Positions 42,143 to 56,700 of a stretch of DNA of 64,000 nt are shown piece after piece (positions within the stretch are counted from its first letter, which is position 1; every line of letters starts with the position of its first letter). The stretch covers positions 17,233,508-17,297,507 of the forward strand of contig CM049313.1 in NCBI GenBank assembly GCA_026874595.1, in the 5' to 3' direction. Both the position numbers and the translations under genes were made by a program. The DNA is from Sipunculus nudus (Eukaryota; Annelida; Sipuncula; Golfingiida; Sipunculidae). The notes beneath the pieces are model-generated. The model worked only from the letters and a program-made list of their open reading frames with translations. It was not told the DNA's origin and ran no database searches.

Positions 42143-43709
42143 ATCAATATCCAATTACTTTTGTGTGGAGAGACAAATGGACGATTGCCGCAGATTCGTA
42201 TGCACACAGCGGCGTTTACCTCTGGTTAATAAGCACAGTTTCAATGAAGAAAAAGATTTATGGACGCGAACTATCAGCCTTTGTTCCTCGTGGAAAGTAA
42301 CCTTTTTCCTCAGAGAGTCCTCTTGTGTCATCGACATGTGCAGTTTCTTCATTGAAGCAGTCTCATGAAAGTAATAGTACAAAACGAAATACTTACTGAT
42401 GCGCCTGAGTAATACCCTACAACCAATTTATATAGAATTTTGAAAAACTACATAAACAGAAAAATGTACTCTGTTTTCCACCATGAACAGAGCCTCCCAA
42501 CAGCATGTTCCAAAGAATCAAAATTATTATTTTCAAATAGAATTTAAGCAGAAAGAAAGAGAAAATGTTCCACATGTTTTATTTTATCGGGATTCTTCCT
42601 CAAGTCAGTCAGAAATGTATTGGCGCTAAAGTGATATTCCTTCTGGATATGTCGTTAGTTTTAGTTTTGCACACTGAGAACGCCTTTCATACTTCACTGC
42701 ATTTTGAAAAAAAAAAAAAAACTTTATGGTGTTAATATGATTTAATGCTTTCACTTTATCATTCCTGTAAAATGGTCTGTAATGTGTGTTCGTATATTAT
42801 TTGGTGACATGACCTCTAGTAGGGATTTAGTAGCTATAACTGCCATCTTGCAGCGTCAAGACAATTAATAAGTAGATCAGCTATCCTAATATATAAATCA
42901 AAGTATTATATGACACTAAGAACAACTTCTTCAAACCTTCTGTGATGCAAGATTTACTTTAAAATAATTTCAATCGCACCATCGACCATTTTGTCCATTA
43001 TATTTAAATGAAACATATCGATGTCTCTTTTCCTTTAGTTCACAGCTGAATATTCATATCATACAATATATTTTAAAATTAAACTTTTAAGCAATACAGT
43101 GGAAGCAGAAAGGCAAGCATTAAATTTTGTCTTCGAATTGATAAAGAAATGGTAACACTATGCCATGCTAAAAGCTAAATATGAATAATTGATACATAAC
43201 GCGGACTTTTCCGAGGCCACGAATTATTAGATGTCTAACTTTTTGGCCATTGTACAGTCTAGTATTGTTTTGCGCGGATTTATGGCGTAACATATACACA
43301 ATGAAAAACCAATACAAATAGCGTTAAACCTTGAAATTACGACCACCGAGGAGCTTTGATGAGGTGGTCGCATTTTCGAGGTGATCGTCTTAGCGAGATG
43401 GTCATTTGGCCGAGGTTTTAATTTTATACGGTAATTAACTGTTACACCGTTCGATCAACAAGATATAGCCCTGCCGTATTTGGACCTTTAAATGAATGTA
43501 AACTATACTATCTTGAAAATAAGATTTGCCTGCAAAACTATAACACCATAATTTGCAGATTTTATAATTGTGATTATATTATCCTTATAATACTTCCTAT
43601 TCAGGAGAAAGATTATATATAGTTCTACAAACACTCCTGGCTTAAATGTCTGACTGTGCCCAGGATCTGAGCCTCCTCTTCCAAAACCCGGTATCTGCCC
43701 CTGTGTGGT

Positions 43710-43880
43710 TTAATTTGTGGACAGCAGATCTCCACAGGCCGCTCGTATCCTCTCGGCTATTGCTGGAGCGTCCAGTCGGAACAGTCCCGTCTGCTGGGTC
43801 TCCAGCCGTGCAGCACCTACAGCCAATTTCACTGCTGTAAACACGGACTGGGCGGCGAGCATTGGTGGCTCCCCTATACC
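43710..43880 (-). CDS. Gene A last exon: catalytic GIGEPP and stop
   Basis: Encodes [20 protein letters not shown], then V-G-A-A-R-L-E and [23 protein letters not shown], stop TAA. The Glu of G-E-P-P is the general base (bovine Glu1261). The protein ends about 20 residues earlier than mammalian XDH/AOX, right after the last helix. Acceptor GTACAG. No clear AATAAA was seen just downstream; an ATTAAA lies near 43418, not assignable with confidence. Confidence 0.96.
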   Translation of the reverse strand, partial: GIGEPPMLAAQSVFTAVKLAVGAARLETQQTGLFRLDAPAIAERIRAACGDLLSTN

Positions 43881-44508
43881 CTGTACATATGAAAAATATG
43901 GATATATCATTCTCAATAGAAATAAATGTGTTGTATATCTGCAAGAAAACTAATTAAACTAAATTGTTAATGACCAAGACAAAGGCGTATCGGAATACAA
44001 CTAAAATATTGACATAAATTATTTTCTATTAAAAACTTTAATTTAGGTAAAAGAAACTATATATAATCAATACCGGCTTTATAAAACATATACTCACGAT
44101 TTATTTCATTCAACTTCCAAACTGAACTTTTGAGAAATAACGTCACAATGACGTCACCTTTGATGAGTAAACAACGCCCCCGTCCGGTCCGTCTTTCAGT
44201 ATAATGACGTTAAACACATGGGGGACGTTCCCAGTCGCCGGGATTTTGTAGCTGTCTGGGCCTTTTGTTAACAGCCGTCCCCTATCATCATATCTGATGT
44301 GTTCCAGCATTAGTCGACCGTAGCCCTGAAATAGTTTAAATAGTAAATTTTTATATAAATGATATAGATTTTTTATAATATAATTAAATATATATAAAAA
44401 ATAAATATATATTTATATTTATATATATACATTATGATTACATGCGTGTGTGTAAAACTTCTGAAAGGTCGCCTAAACCTAAATGTTGTACTTTGAAAAT
44501 ACACACAC

Positions 44509-44576
<68 letters not shown>

Positions 44577-44622
44577 ATATTATTCCCACATACACGGGTA
44601 TGGAATAACACGTTGCCCATTT

Positions 44623-44681
<59 letters not shown>

Positions 44682-44969
44682 TGTATTAGTAGCCATGCTG
44701 GTTCATTGTTTTATAGATGGAAAGGGTATACACAGAAAAGTGGTTCACTGCTGCATGCAAAAGTCGCCGTGCCGACACGTGTAGTGGGTGAGACTATGAC
44801 GTCACTACCATGACGTCACTTCGCTGGTTCCTATAAAAGTGTACAAATGCACATTGAGGTTAGGAATCTGTCATGGCCAAGTGGACTAAGGCAGCCGCAC
44901 CGGAAATCGGAAAATCGTAAGTTCGTATCCCACTGGCAGTGAACCACTTTTCTGTGTATACCCTTTCCA

Positions 44970-45007
<38 letters not shown>

Positions 45008-46393
45008 TATGTATGTACATATTTTTAAATTTTACTTCATTATTTACTGACCTGCAGAAAGCCTCCTTCAATTTGTCCGATGTCAATTCCCGGATTTAAA
45101 CTTCGACCGACGTCCATCACGATGTCCGTACGCAGCACCTGTCAATCAACTAATATTTTGACTTTGTTAAGGATGTCAAGGGTATGTGGGATAGCAACTC
45201 TACAACTAACAGGAAATTGAATAGTGACAGTTTCAGTGACAGAAAGGCAACGGTTTTAGTACATTTTGACAGGTTACTTTTTATTTCAAATAGGAGATGC
45301 CATTTTTCACGATAATTCAACATGCTTTGTACATGATTAGGTCATATAATGGTGTTCTTGAATATGTAAAACTAATTTTATAGAAAATATGAGGGACGAT
45401 TTCAGAAGATGTATGAATAATACAAAAGTTTAAAAAAAATATGCTTTGGTTACCTAGAGGTTAACTAGAAAGTTCTAGAAAGTTTGATAAAATCGTAGAA
45501 ATATTTCAAGAAAATCTATGAAAAATTATCAAACATCATGAAACATGCAATTATCGGTTTTACGGAACGACAACTGATAACAATTCTTGACGGCTCACAT
45601 GTCGATACTTGGGTTGTAAAACGTACGTGAGGTACCATTTAACTGGTTTGGCTAGTCAGCCCTGAGGGACCTCGTGTAATAGGATTATGAACCTGTGTGT
45701 GCTTATGCAGGTATGATGTATCATTAAACGCCCAGCACCTTGTCTTAACAACTATCTGGATTTTATATGGCTCATTTTGGTCGGTTCACTCGTTTGTTTT
45801 CTTGTTTTTCACAAAGTTTTTTCAAACTATTGAAGGGGAATTTTATTTAAGTGCAGATCAAAGAGGCCCAAACCCCAGTAGTTTGAGCAATCGAAAGATC
45901 AGGCTAAAACATTGGATTTCCAACTATCTTGCGGTTTGAAAAATACATTAACGCCAAAGCAAACATTAAAAACAGTACAAATCTGTGACTTTTTTAACAA
46001 TTCCATTGTATTCCTAATTTTCATGCCTCTGATATCAAGATTATCCGTAAAGTTTTAAAAATATTTGTCAATTTTAGGATAATGACACGTTGGCACACTT
46101 TTGTAAGACTTTTTGTTTCACGTGACTTACTTGATGTGCCCCCGTAAGACAGTCGATCAGAACCTCTGAGCAGCTCACCCCGTAAGAAAAGTATTCATGC
46201 ATGCGGCCTTGTTTTGTCTTGATGTCATAGTTGATCCGAGGGTATCTGTAGACAGAGTTGATCAAGCATATACATCATCACATATCATGAAGTCTAAAAT
46301 TGATCAATATTCTTCATCACATATCATGAAGTCTATATTTGATCATGTATATATGTATATCATCATATATCATATAGTCTATAGTTGATCAAG

Positions 46394-46450
<57 letters not shown>

Positions 46451-49400
46451 ATATCATCACATATCATTACGTCTAGAGTTGATCAAGTAAATATATTTTG
46501 ACTTATCATGACGTCTAAAGTTGATCAGGTATATATATATCTCATCACATATTATGACGTCTAAAGTTGATCAAGAATATATATATATATATCATCACAT
46601 ATCATGACGTTTTAAGTTGATGAAATATATAACTCATCACATATCATGACGTCTTTAGTTGATCAAGTACATATATCATCACATATAATGAGGTCTGAAG
46701 TTGATCAAGTATATATATCATCACTTATCATTATTTCTTCAGTTGATCATGTATAAATAACATCACAGAAAGTTACTCCTAAACCCGATCAAGTATCTAT
46801 ATCATCACTTATAATGAAGTCTTAAGTTGATCAAGCACGTATATCGCCACATATCATGTTCATATCTGTGCGTTTCAGTATCTAAAAATATAGTTAACAG
46901 CATCTTGGTTAACAGTTACGATTCACGTGGAAATTAGCAGGATTTAAAAAAATAATAAAGGATATGCATTAGATGGGCTTTTCTTTAATTACATTTTGTT
47001 ATAAATATTGTTTTATACATCATCATGAATTATTATTTTTCATCTTAGTATCATTTAAAGAAATATAAGTTTATGCGATAGAATAAGTACAAGTTGAATG
47101 AACCTTCGATATACGTACGTGTAATGAGCCGTTGCCGACAGTGATACGCTGTCAAGATACGCGCCCAAAACCTAAAATAAGAAAATTATAATAAAATTAT
47201 ATAAATATTGATTGAACATTGAATATAAGATTTATTATTTTCCGCATATCTAATAACATAAGAAAATCAATTATTTAAATTATATATATATATATATCAT
47301 GAATACACAGAAAGGTCGGGACATTCCCATCGGCATTGAACCGACTTTTCTGTGTGTTCATATTCCATTTCTTCGTACAACGAACCAGCATGGCTATTCA
47401 TTCATCTCTCTATATAATATATGCCGCACACCATGTAAGGCCACCAGTTCTCCCTGCTGCATGCAAAGTTGCTGTGCCAACACATGTAGTGGGTAGTACA
47501 CTGACGTCACTACCGTGACGTCACTTCGCTGGTTCTATAAAAGTGTGTAAATACACAGAGGGGTCGGGGATCTGCTGCTGCTGGCTCTGGGACAACTATC
47601 CCCCGGACAATTACCCCCCCCCCCCCCACACACACACACAACAACCCCTTATTAACTTATTGCATTTCTATGCCACTTATTGCAAAAAAACATGTTATAT
47701 CATGGCGATTGTTGCTTTTTCAGTTGGAAGCATGACATTGACCTTGATCTTAATGCAGGATATGTACCATTCATGACTTCAGAGGTATCACCAAATGAAT
47801 GGGCAGCCTAATGTCAAATAGAAATACTATTTAGATATGTTTTTATAACATTTTGTTAAAAAAGAAATGCCATATCATGGCGATTTTGGCATTAAGTGTC
47901 ACCAAAGAACGGACATCCCAATATTAGTTAGAAATGACACCATAATTGTGTTTTATGTCAGTAAGTTATGGAATTTTGGCCATTAAAATATTTCACCCCT
48001 TATAATGGCAGCCATCTTGGGCTTCGGGTGAAAATGGCACTTTGCACTAGGTTGAATCGGGTGGAGTTTTATTTGTGATCTAAGAAACCATAAATGAATC
48101 CATCTCAGGTGAGAAACCTTTTATAACATTATTGTCCAACCTGAGTCATGCGTTGACTGGACTACTGCACAGCTGTGACAAGCCGACTCAGTAGACATTG
48201 ACAATTGGGCTGGTATCAGCCTACTTGAGTCGTGATACAAACAATTTCGATTAATGCCTCGCAGTGGTCTTCCATCATGTTGCATTTATATTGTGATAGA
48301 CAGCCCGTAATCTTAACATTAAGTGATGTTAAAATCAAAAATAATTCATGTGATGTGAATTCAACATCAAAACTGAAACTCCGTCTCTATGGTAATGAGT
48401 CATGTGTCCCGTACAAATTCGTTGCGTCCAGTAACACGTGCGAGCCATGCTTGTATTCATGCGGTCAGAAATTCAACAAACATTCGGAGGGGTTTACCAA
48501 TATGCTGAGCTAAAACGAATTTTATCTCACTCATGTTTGGTGTTGTTAGAAAGTATACAAAAAAGCTTACGATTATTTTCTTTTTATCAATTGACAGTGT
48601 AACTGTAGGTCATGATGTGTTAGAAATGACGAAAATATTTGCATCCCCATTAAGCCTTAAAATGCGTTCCACGCTGAAGGATGTAACGGCACTCTGACAG
48701 CCAATACGCTGGTCGTAGACTATCTGATGTGAGTGGGCCGGAATGGCGCTAACCCAGCACAAGAATTAGGCATTTTGGTATATTCCAACACTGTATTAAC
48801 AAACTGTGTGTATATGTTATGCGAATATAAATATATGAAAACAACTCTGTTTCAGATAATTTTCTTAACAAGAGTACTGAAATTAGGGCATGTCATGGAA
48901 TTTATTCATTCCATGATTTTGACAATCATGTACGTTCACAGATATTCCTAAAAAAGGACACATTCCATGGTTTGGCCACTGAATGTTTATATTCTATCGT
49001 TTGAGTTATAGAATTTACGCATCCCAAAGGAATTTACTTTCTATACATGTATATTTATGTGTCATCATATTAAACCTCGGAAATATACACCTCAATAAAT
49101 ATATTGTGTTTTTCAGTGAAAAATCTAACGTTAATCTTCAACAGTATTGATTAGCTATTGAGAGTAGGTGTTAGGGTTTTAGTATCGGTCAGCCTATTCA
49201 GGAACAATACGTACTGGAATACATTTAAAGCGATACCCGGTACAAATTGGACTATATCTTATTTTTCTTTGTGTATAATTTTCTTATTACAACCTCTGTA
49301 GATAAAGTGTTTCGTAAACAAATAAAAAAATACCTATATGTATATACATATATATGTGAGAGTGTTTACATATAAACATGTATGATATATTATATATATG

Positions 49401-50699
49401 CTGCACACACACACACATATATATATATATATACATCCAGTGTCCAATTTTGGGGATGATTCAAATTATTGTATTAAATATAGTATTAAATATTGGGTAT
49501 TAAAATTTCGATCTCGTTTTTGCGCCCTTTCCCCACCCCATCCCAATTATGTTTGCATATTATTGGAAAGCTAATATATCCTATTTTATATGGTATGTAA
49601 TACGGATTTTTCGTTCGTTTTTTCGGAATAGCCCAGAATATGCAGGTGACCTCGAACATTTCCCTCGCTTACAATTTAAACAATCAGAGATAAAATACAA
49701 AGGGAAATACATGCCCTGCTGACAGAACAGAATTTAGAAAAATATACAATACATAAGTGAATGGTAGGAATATAAAAAATGAGTATTGAATACAAAACGT
49801 ACGAGGACCTTTCGCAAAATCCGTCTATCATCGCCCACACAGGCAGGCTTGTTATGGAAGCACCGACAAGTGTACAATACTATATACATCCCTAATCCAT
49901 GTGATCTTATTGAAGTCTTAAAAGGCCAACATAAGAAACAAAAGTAGCTTAAGCTTTATAAATAGTTCGTATTAGAGTTTAGGTTAGGGTTGGAGATCTC
50001 TATTTGTAAGCAGTCATTGTGTCTCATCGATACGACGATACAGCATGCAAAGCGTATCGGTATCCGTATCGATGTGGCGTATCGATATGTATCGATATAT
50101 TGAGTAGGTGTATAAACATATTTTTTTCTCACCAGACAAGCAAGTTACTATTGGCGACACCTACCCACTGTTCCCAGGCCCCGTCTGGATTTGCCTTCCT
50201 GTATGGCTCGAGTCGTTGTATGATTTTCTCACATGCTAACTGAAATTGTAAAATAAGTAAACAAAAGACTGTGTCTTTTTTGGATACGAAATCAAACACC
50301 AGAACAAAGCTGATGTACGGAAATGTGGAGGGGCGATTTATTTTAAATTTAACCGTTAGGATAATATACTTGAAATTTTAACAACCTGCAAAAAAGATAA
50401 GAAAGCGGATCAAATCATGATGAGGCATATATTATTAATTACACAAAATTAAATGATAAGTTATGAATTCAAGTTTCGTATTTTTATCAGAGGTAGTGAT
50501 TTGTAAAGATATAGGCAGGAACAGCAACTAGCAATATCAATATCGAGAAATTTACATACAATTATCAGTAAAAATGAGAGAGACAATTAATTAGTACAAG
50601 GAGTCATATATTATTGTATTAAGCAAACAAATTATACGGATTGTATTCAGAATATAGGATCTTCGGTATATCATATGATAAATAAGAAATCAGTGAAAT

Positions 50700-50775
<76 letters not shown>

Positions 50776-53700
50776 CTATCTTCCTCTGAAGACGAACACC
50801 TACTTTTACAGCCATGCCATTGAGGTCTGATCCACGGCTGCCGTTTGTATTGGGGGCGTTAGGCACCGCACTGGTACTTGTTTCGCTCAGGTGGATTTTC
50901 TCACAAGGAATACCTAGAACCCTGCTTGCTACCTGGAATCAGTCGGACATATCACGTGAATCGTGTTATTTTAAGGCACTCGATATTATGTCAGGTTGTC
51001 AAGTGATTGTGAAGTCGATAAGTACAGTACAGCGCCGTATTTCCGAAAGCGTCGGGGAACAAACTTTTCTTTCCAAAAAAACGAATTTTCGGAAGTTCGG
51101 CAGGGGGTCTAGGGACAGTTAATGATTAACTTAACGCTATTTTGCTGGAGAACATCGGGTTTTTTTTCGACGCACGTAAATTACGACCTGAACTTATAAA
51201 AATATCGGATTTTTTGCAGAGGTTGATAGGTAAAATCCATTTTTACCTGTTTTTAGGATTCTTGTGTGTCATTTTTTTTCAACAAATTCACGGGAGGGAA
51301 AGGTCAAATGACATCGCAATTATTGTAGCTCGGTTACTTTCTTTAACAGCCCACAGGCGGTGCCAGTGCGGCACACACATAACGCAGTCCGTTTCATTTC
51401 TTTGACTCCATTCTCTGGCAACTGAAAGCAAGACTTTCGTGTTTAATTGTTCTTCTTGACAGTAAAATTGAAATGATGAATCAGCTGAATAACGGCGAGT
51501 TTAAGTAAGTAAGAAAATTGCTCACTCGGTATGAATTGTGTGGCCAGGCCCGTGTGCTATGGCCTCGCATCTAAACTTTCTTGAGCACAAGCGATGTGCG
51601 GATGATACCTCATACACCAATACTCTTGCGAGTAAACTGCCAAGTTGTTTGGCCTGACATCCCAGCCTAAGCTGACTAACTATGCTTGCTTGAGTACAAA
51701 CGAGATATGGTTGATAATAGACAAGTGCTCTTGGATAAACTGCTCAGCCGCTTATTAGAGTAATACAGAGCCTGGCGTTTCGCGACTAGCTGTAATTATC
51801 ACACCTTTGCCCCGGCGACAGAATCGGCCCAGAACTAATTAATTAGGGTCACCACTCGGCTTACCCACCTGATTGCAGGCCTTAGTGACTCGTAATTGCA
51901 ACAATTCATTTGAGGTATTTACATCCTTGAAAAATATTTCGGAAATACGAATAAATTTTCGGTTCCCAATTTTAAATTTCGGAAAAAAGAATTTTCGGAA
52001 ATTCTGAAATACGGCGCTCTACTGTACGAGATTTGATACTCGAAACATAATCAATGGTCGATTGAAAAAACGCTTTGTAAAATGATTTAAAGTACTTTTT
52101 AGAAGAGAAGTATATCAATCGACTTAAATTACAATTCTTCAGGCAAATCTTACCTGTATCATTTTAACATTTAATCCTTGTCCCATTTCTGTCCCTCCAT
52201 GAGCGATCAATACAGATCCGTCACTGGCGTACACATGCACTAAAGCACCCGCCTAAAAGACAATCACTTGAATAGCTGTTAAATGTGTAAACGTGCAACT
52301 ATATTCAGGAATCTAGTACCCTTGTCAGTAAACCGGTATTTCCGCTAGCGGAAAAAAACAAAGTAAAGGTTCAACTCAAAATTTTAGAAAATTCAAGACC
52401 ACCGCAGATGATACGCCGTCGCATATCTTTTTACCTCTGAACTCATTTAATAGCCTATGCGCGAATTTAGCTTAGAATTTAATTTAGGTAAGAAACTTTA
52501 TTGGATAATATTCATAATAGGTTTCCTTAAAAATCCATCAGATTTATGGCACCAAAAATGCCTGGTGACTTTTGACCGCATTAAATATGTATAGATTTTA
52601 TTGGAAATCAAACTTAGGCGAGATAAGCCTTTTTAATGAAGTTATGGTGAGTTTCTTAAAATCCAGCAAAGTTAAAGAGGCTATGTTAAAAGGTAACAGA
52701 TAAGCGGACGGACAGACGGCCAGGCGGATCGACGGACGGACAGGCCATGGGTTTACCATAATACGTCTGGTTACAGACGGGCGTATAAAAATTGTTTCCA
52801 TTCCGTTTGAATATGAAAAAAATGACATTGCACTGTATGCCCCACCTTGCCCTGCGGGCAGGAAGTTCAGTATTATATTTTAATGAAATATCATTTTCAA
52901 AATAGGTATTAAACTCTTTAGCATATAAACTTTGATATTTAGCTCTGTTAATCTCTCACTGACTTCCTGTATTTTTTTTTACTTTCTGCAGTATTCACAC
53001 ATAGGAGCGACAAACTAACTAAAACATGCAATAAACAGGACATTTACACCCCGGCTTCTGTGGCTCAGGGGTAGGGCGCAGGACTCAAAGCCGGGAGATC
53101 GTAGGATGGAACCTCAGCCGAGACGGTGAGGTTTTTCACGGTCGGCCCCCACCCAGGGTGAGCGCTCTGCAGGCTTAATGGACATCCACTTCCGAGTGCA
53201 TCTTTGGGGCGGGGGGGGGATGTCCTCGGTCTTATGACGCATCAATGGGGATAATTTCACATCCAGGACCAGCAGGTGCGGTAGACAGCGGGCCTGGGTG
53301 ACACCAGGATACAAAAATAAAAATGATAGGAAGAGAGTGCTACAGCCCTGTCACGTAGTCCCAAACCGAAATTGAAACTCCGCAGATGTACATACTTAGG
53401 TTAAAAATTAGGTCAGCATTAAAAAATGGAGGCGGTAACCTCCACCAGAAAAAAAAATTAAAAAGGACATTTACACGTCGAACATTACTGCAGTTATTAT
53501 GCATCAATATTATTTAACAATACAAATTACACAGCATAATAAATAAAGAGTACAATACCACCACTGTCGCAGGGACAACAAGTCCTTTAAAACCTAAAAT
53601 CCAGATGAACAGTTCACACAAATCTTCTCAGAATATGATAGTCCCATTCTGTCATAAAATCAGTGAAGTAATCCCGAAAGCAAACTGGAGACAGGCCGCA

Positions 53701-56700
53701 CTAAACCTGCATAGAGTTCGTAGAATCCATGACACTACTGCAGTTTTCGGATAAGCCAAAGACTGACTCACACTCTTCCGTGTCCGCTGGAACATTTCTC
53801 TCTCCTCCCCCGGCTCTAAAACACAGCCCCTATTTAAACTTTTCATCCAAAAATTCTAGAAACTTCTATTTCATGAACAATCTAAAGAACCTAACAATAC
53901 ATAATACACACGCCGAAGAACATTACAAGACACGCGCTCATAGAGCGCGACCAGCCAAGATTAGCATGAGCGCTGTGTTTCTACATGTCAGACCCTACAC
54001 GTGGGCCGGGCCAGCTTGCCCGTCTCCCATGGCAACGGACAATGCTAGCGCTACACAGATACATGTAAGACTGCTGCATAAAAGAGACACCTGTAACAAT
54101 AGTAAATTAATTTATACATATTAACTACATGGGCCTATATATATTCATATATTAAACTATTAACTTTAAATTCTAACCCTTTCAGCTAATGTCAACCCGC
54201 ATCCATCCCGATCCAGCACACTCTTTGAATCAGTTTGCCGCATCCTACACAATTCGGTTTATATTCAAACCACCATGCCCCACACAGTAACACAAAATAT
54301 TCCACTGTTGTCAAATTATTTCCGGAGACTGTTATTTTAAATTTGTCATAAAAAACAAATCAAGATCTAAGGATTCACGTAAAGATTATAATATTAGACC
54401 TTAATTTATATGGCAAGGTTTTCTGTAAATGTGATATTCGGTTTTGTTGAATATATTTGACCAAATATATGTAATGAAAAAAATAATAATGTAATAATAA
54501 TGTGATATAAAAGCAGATTTAAAAAATATCATTTTAATATATTTTATTGATATTATAATAAATGGACCAGACCGCTTGGGCCGGTACACCTACTCGACCG
54601 GACCGCCTACAGCTTGACCAGACTGGGACCTGACCGCTTAGGTTATGGAGCGGTCCGCAACTCTAAAATCTAGAGTTTTAACACCATACCTAGGTTCTTA
54701 TTTACAAATGCAATTATTTACCTGATTCTGAAAAGGTATGGGTGCTCCAATGGGAAAAAAGAAAGGCAGCGTGGCAATTCCTCTCTTCTGGTATTTGCTT
54801 TTCCTGAACAAAGAAAATTACGTGAATAAGTGACCATCAACCTTTTGCAAGCAACATATGCAAGCAACCACCTAATTCCAAGCAACCACCAGCTTCATAA
54901 ATTTTCCGTGTGTACACATTGCTGTGAGTACTAACAGCTTCTAGATATAAAAGCTAACGCATCTGTTCTAGAGACGTAATAAGAGCTATTCTAATAAATA
55001 TTTACTTCATTTATGCGTACAATGAGTAAGCCAGAAGTCACATACTAAAGTAACTTACATATAGGAAGTTCTATAGAAAGGGCAATTGAATAGCTTGTTT
55101 TTTTTTTAATTTTCATAAAAAAAAAGAAAAAAAAAATCAATATTTTAATAGAAAGCCGCAGATGGAAGTTATGGCCTAATATGGAAATTAAGAATTTTAC
55201 CATAAATATTAACTTTTTGTTTCACATATTTCTTTTACCCTTAACAGTAAGATAATTTTCGTAAAAGGTTTTTAAAAATTATTTTAGAATAGTTTCCTAG
55301 AAAACTGCATATGAAATGACGGTCTTATATGTAAATTGAGAATTTTGCAGTAAATTTCAAGTTTAGGTCTTAAAACATGTTTTTACATTAACAATGTGTC
55401 CCTGCATGAGTAGCAATCTTTGTTAACGCTGGTTATATTTTTAGGGTGTTTACATGACATCATCCAATTAGCTGCTGTCAATTCAGGCGGTTTTGCTTGT
55501 GACCAATGACCTTAACCGCCACAAGTAGGTCTGATATGTTGTATAATGTAGACTAATTTCTCATATTAAGGAAGGTGTTAAGGTAGGTATTTATACACCT
55601 TGTTGAAAATTAGGCCCTTTAATTTTCTAAGATACATTTAAATTGTTATTCTTGAAATGTGACTATTAAATATTTTCATAGCAAACATGAGATGGACACA
55701 ATTGGCTAGAACGGACTCTAGTACACGAACCTGTTAAACTGTTTAACTTGTTCCAACCGCTTTACATACTGGCTCTTTTTCAAACATTCCTGCCAGCATT
55801 TCTGTAGACTGCAGCCTTCCACCATTTGGCCCATCACCAACATCTCCCAATCCTTGTGAAAGTTCATCTCTTGTACCTGAAATCAACATGATATCCGATG
55901 ATAAAAAAACTTCCGTCGATATTTCTAATTGGAATATTATATAAATTCAAATTGACTAAAGCTTAGTGTTGCCATATAACAATAAAATACGCTTGTTAAA
56001 CTTGAACTCATATCAATTTTATTAAACAAAAATTGTTTAAAAATAATACGCACATTATAGTGATGACTCCACTAATATACTTAAGTCAATAAAATAGCTT
56101 CATTGAACATGGGGTGGCTAAATACACGTCTACCGTCAGTTTGGAATATAGCTATTATTTCATGTACTTCCACATATATTACCTGATGCAAGGGAAGGCC
56201 AAGAAAGCTGGCCACGCTCGCTATAACATTCTCAGACAAGAACAGAGCCTGTGGGGTGCCAAACCCACGGAACGCTGTGGCGCTGGGGAGGTTGGTACGG
56301 CACGCCAGGCAGGACACTCTCATGTTTGGCACGGAGTAAACGTTACCACCGAGTTTTGCGATATAATTTGCCACCTGGAAGAATAAATAGAATAAAGGCA
56401 GTCCACCAGGATCCATTGTGTATCAGAGAAACCCTGAGGAAGGCATAGTCCAGAACTAGACGCTGACGCACCTCAGACACACTCCCCCCCCCCCCCCCCC
56501 CCCCGCAACGTAGGAGGACTTATGATAAAGCCTAAAAAAGGTCCCCAAGTCCGGAAAAGGGTTGGGGGTCCGTGTCGAAAAAAAATTGGTCTGAACCTTA
56601 AGACCAAAGGTTACGGCTGCTGAAAAAGAGGGGGTCCGGACCCCCTGCCCCCCCCCCCCCCCCCGCGTTGATTTCCTTCTGATAGAGTTATGAATATAGC

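Larger units (their letters stand above)
35807..43709. other. Intergenic spacer between gene A stop and gene B start
   Basis: 7.9 kb, AT-rich. It should hold the gene A 3' UTR and poly(A) site (right) and the gene B promoter (left), neither of which I can define. It contains (TA)n (37445-37480), a hairpin (37556-37613), CT-rich diverged repeats (37660-38020), one copy of an inverted repeat family (41700-42142) and a worn pogo-like end near 43340-43430. The stretch 38120-41690 shows nothing recognisable. Confidence 0.6.

Noticed and set aside
44442-44813. Frames rich in YIYI (also 13820-14155, 35314-35821, 57797-58689)
   Set aside because: Translations of (TA)n microsatellites.
48232-48513. 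93-codon plus-strand frame with several cysteines
   Set aside because: No homology recognised, no splice or promoter support, opposite strand inside a gene A intron.
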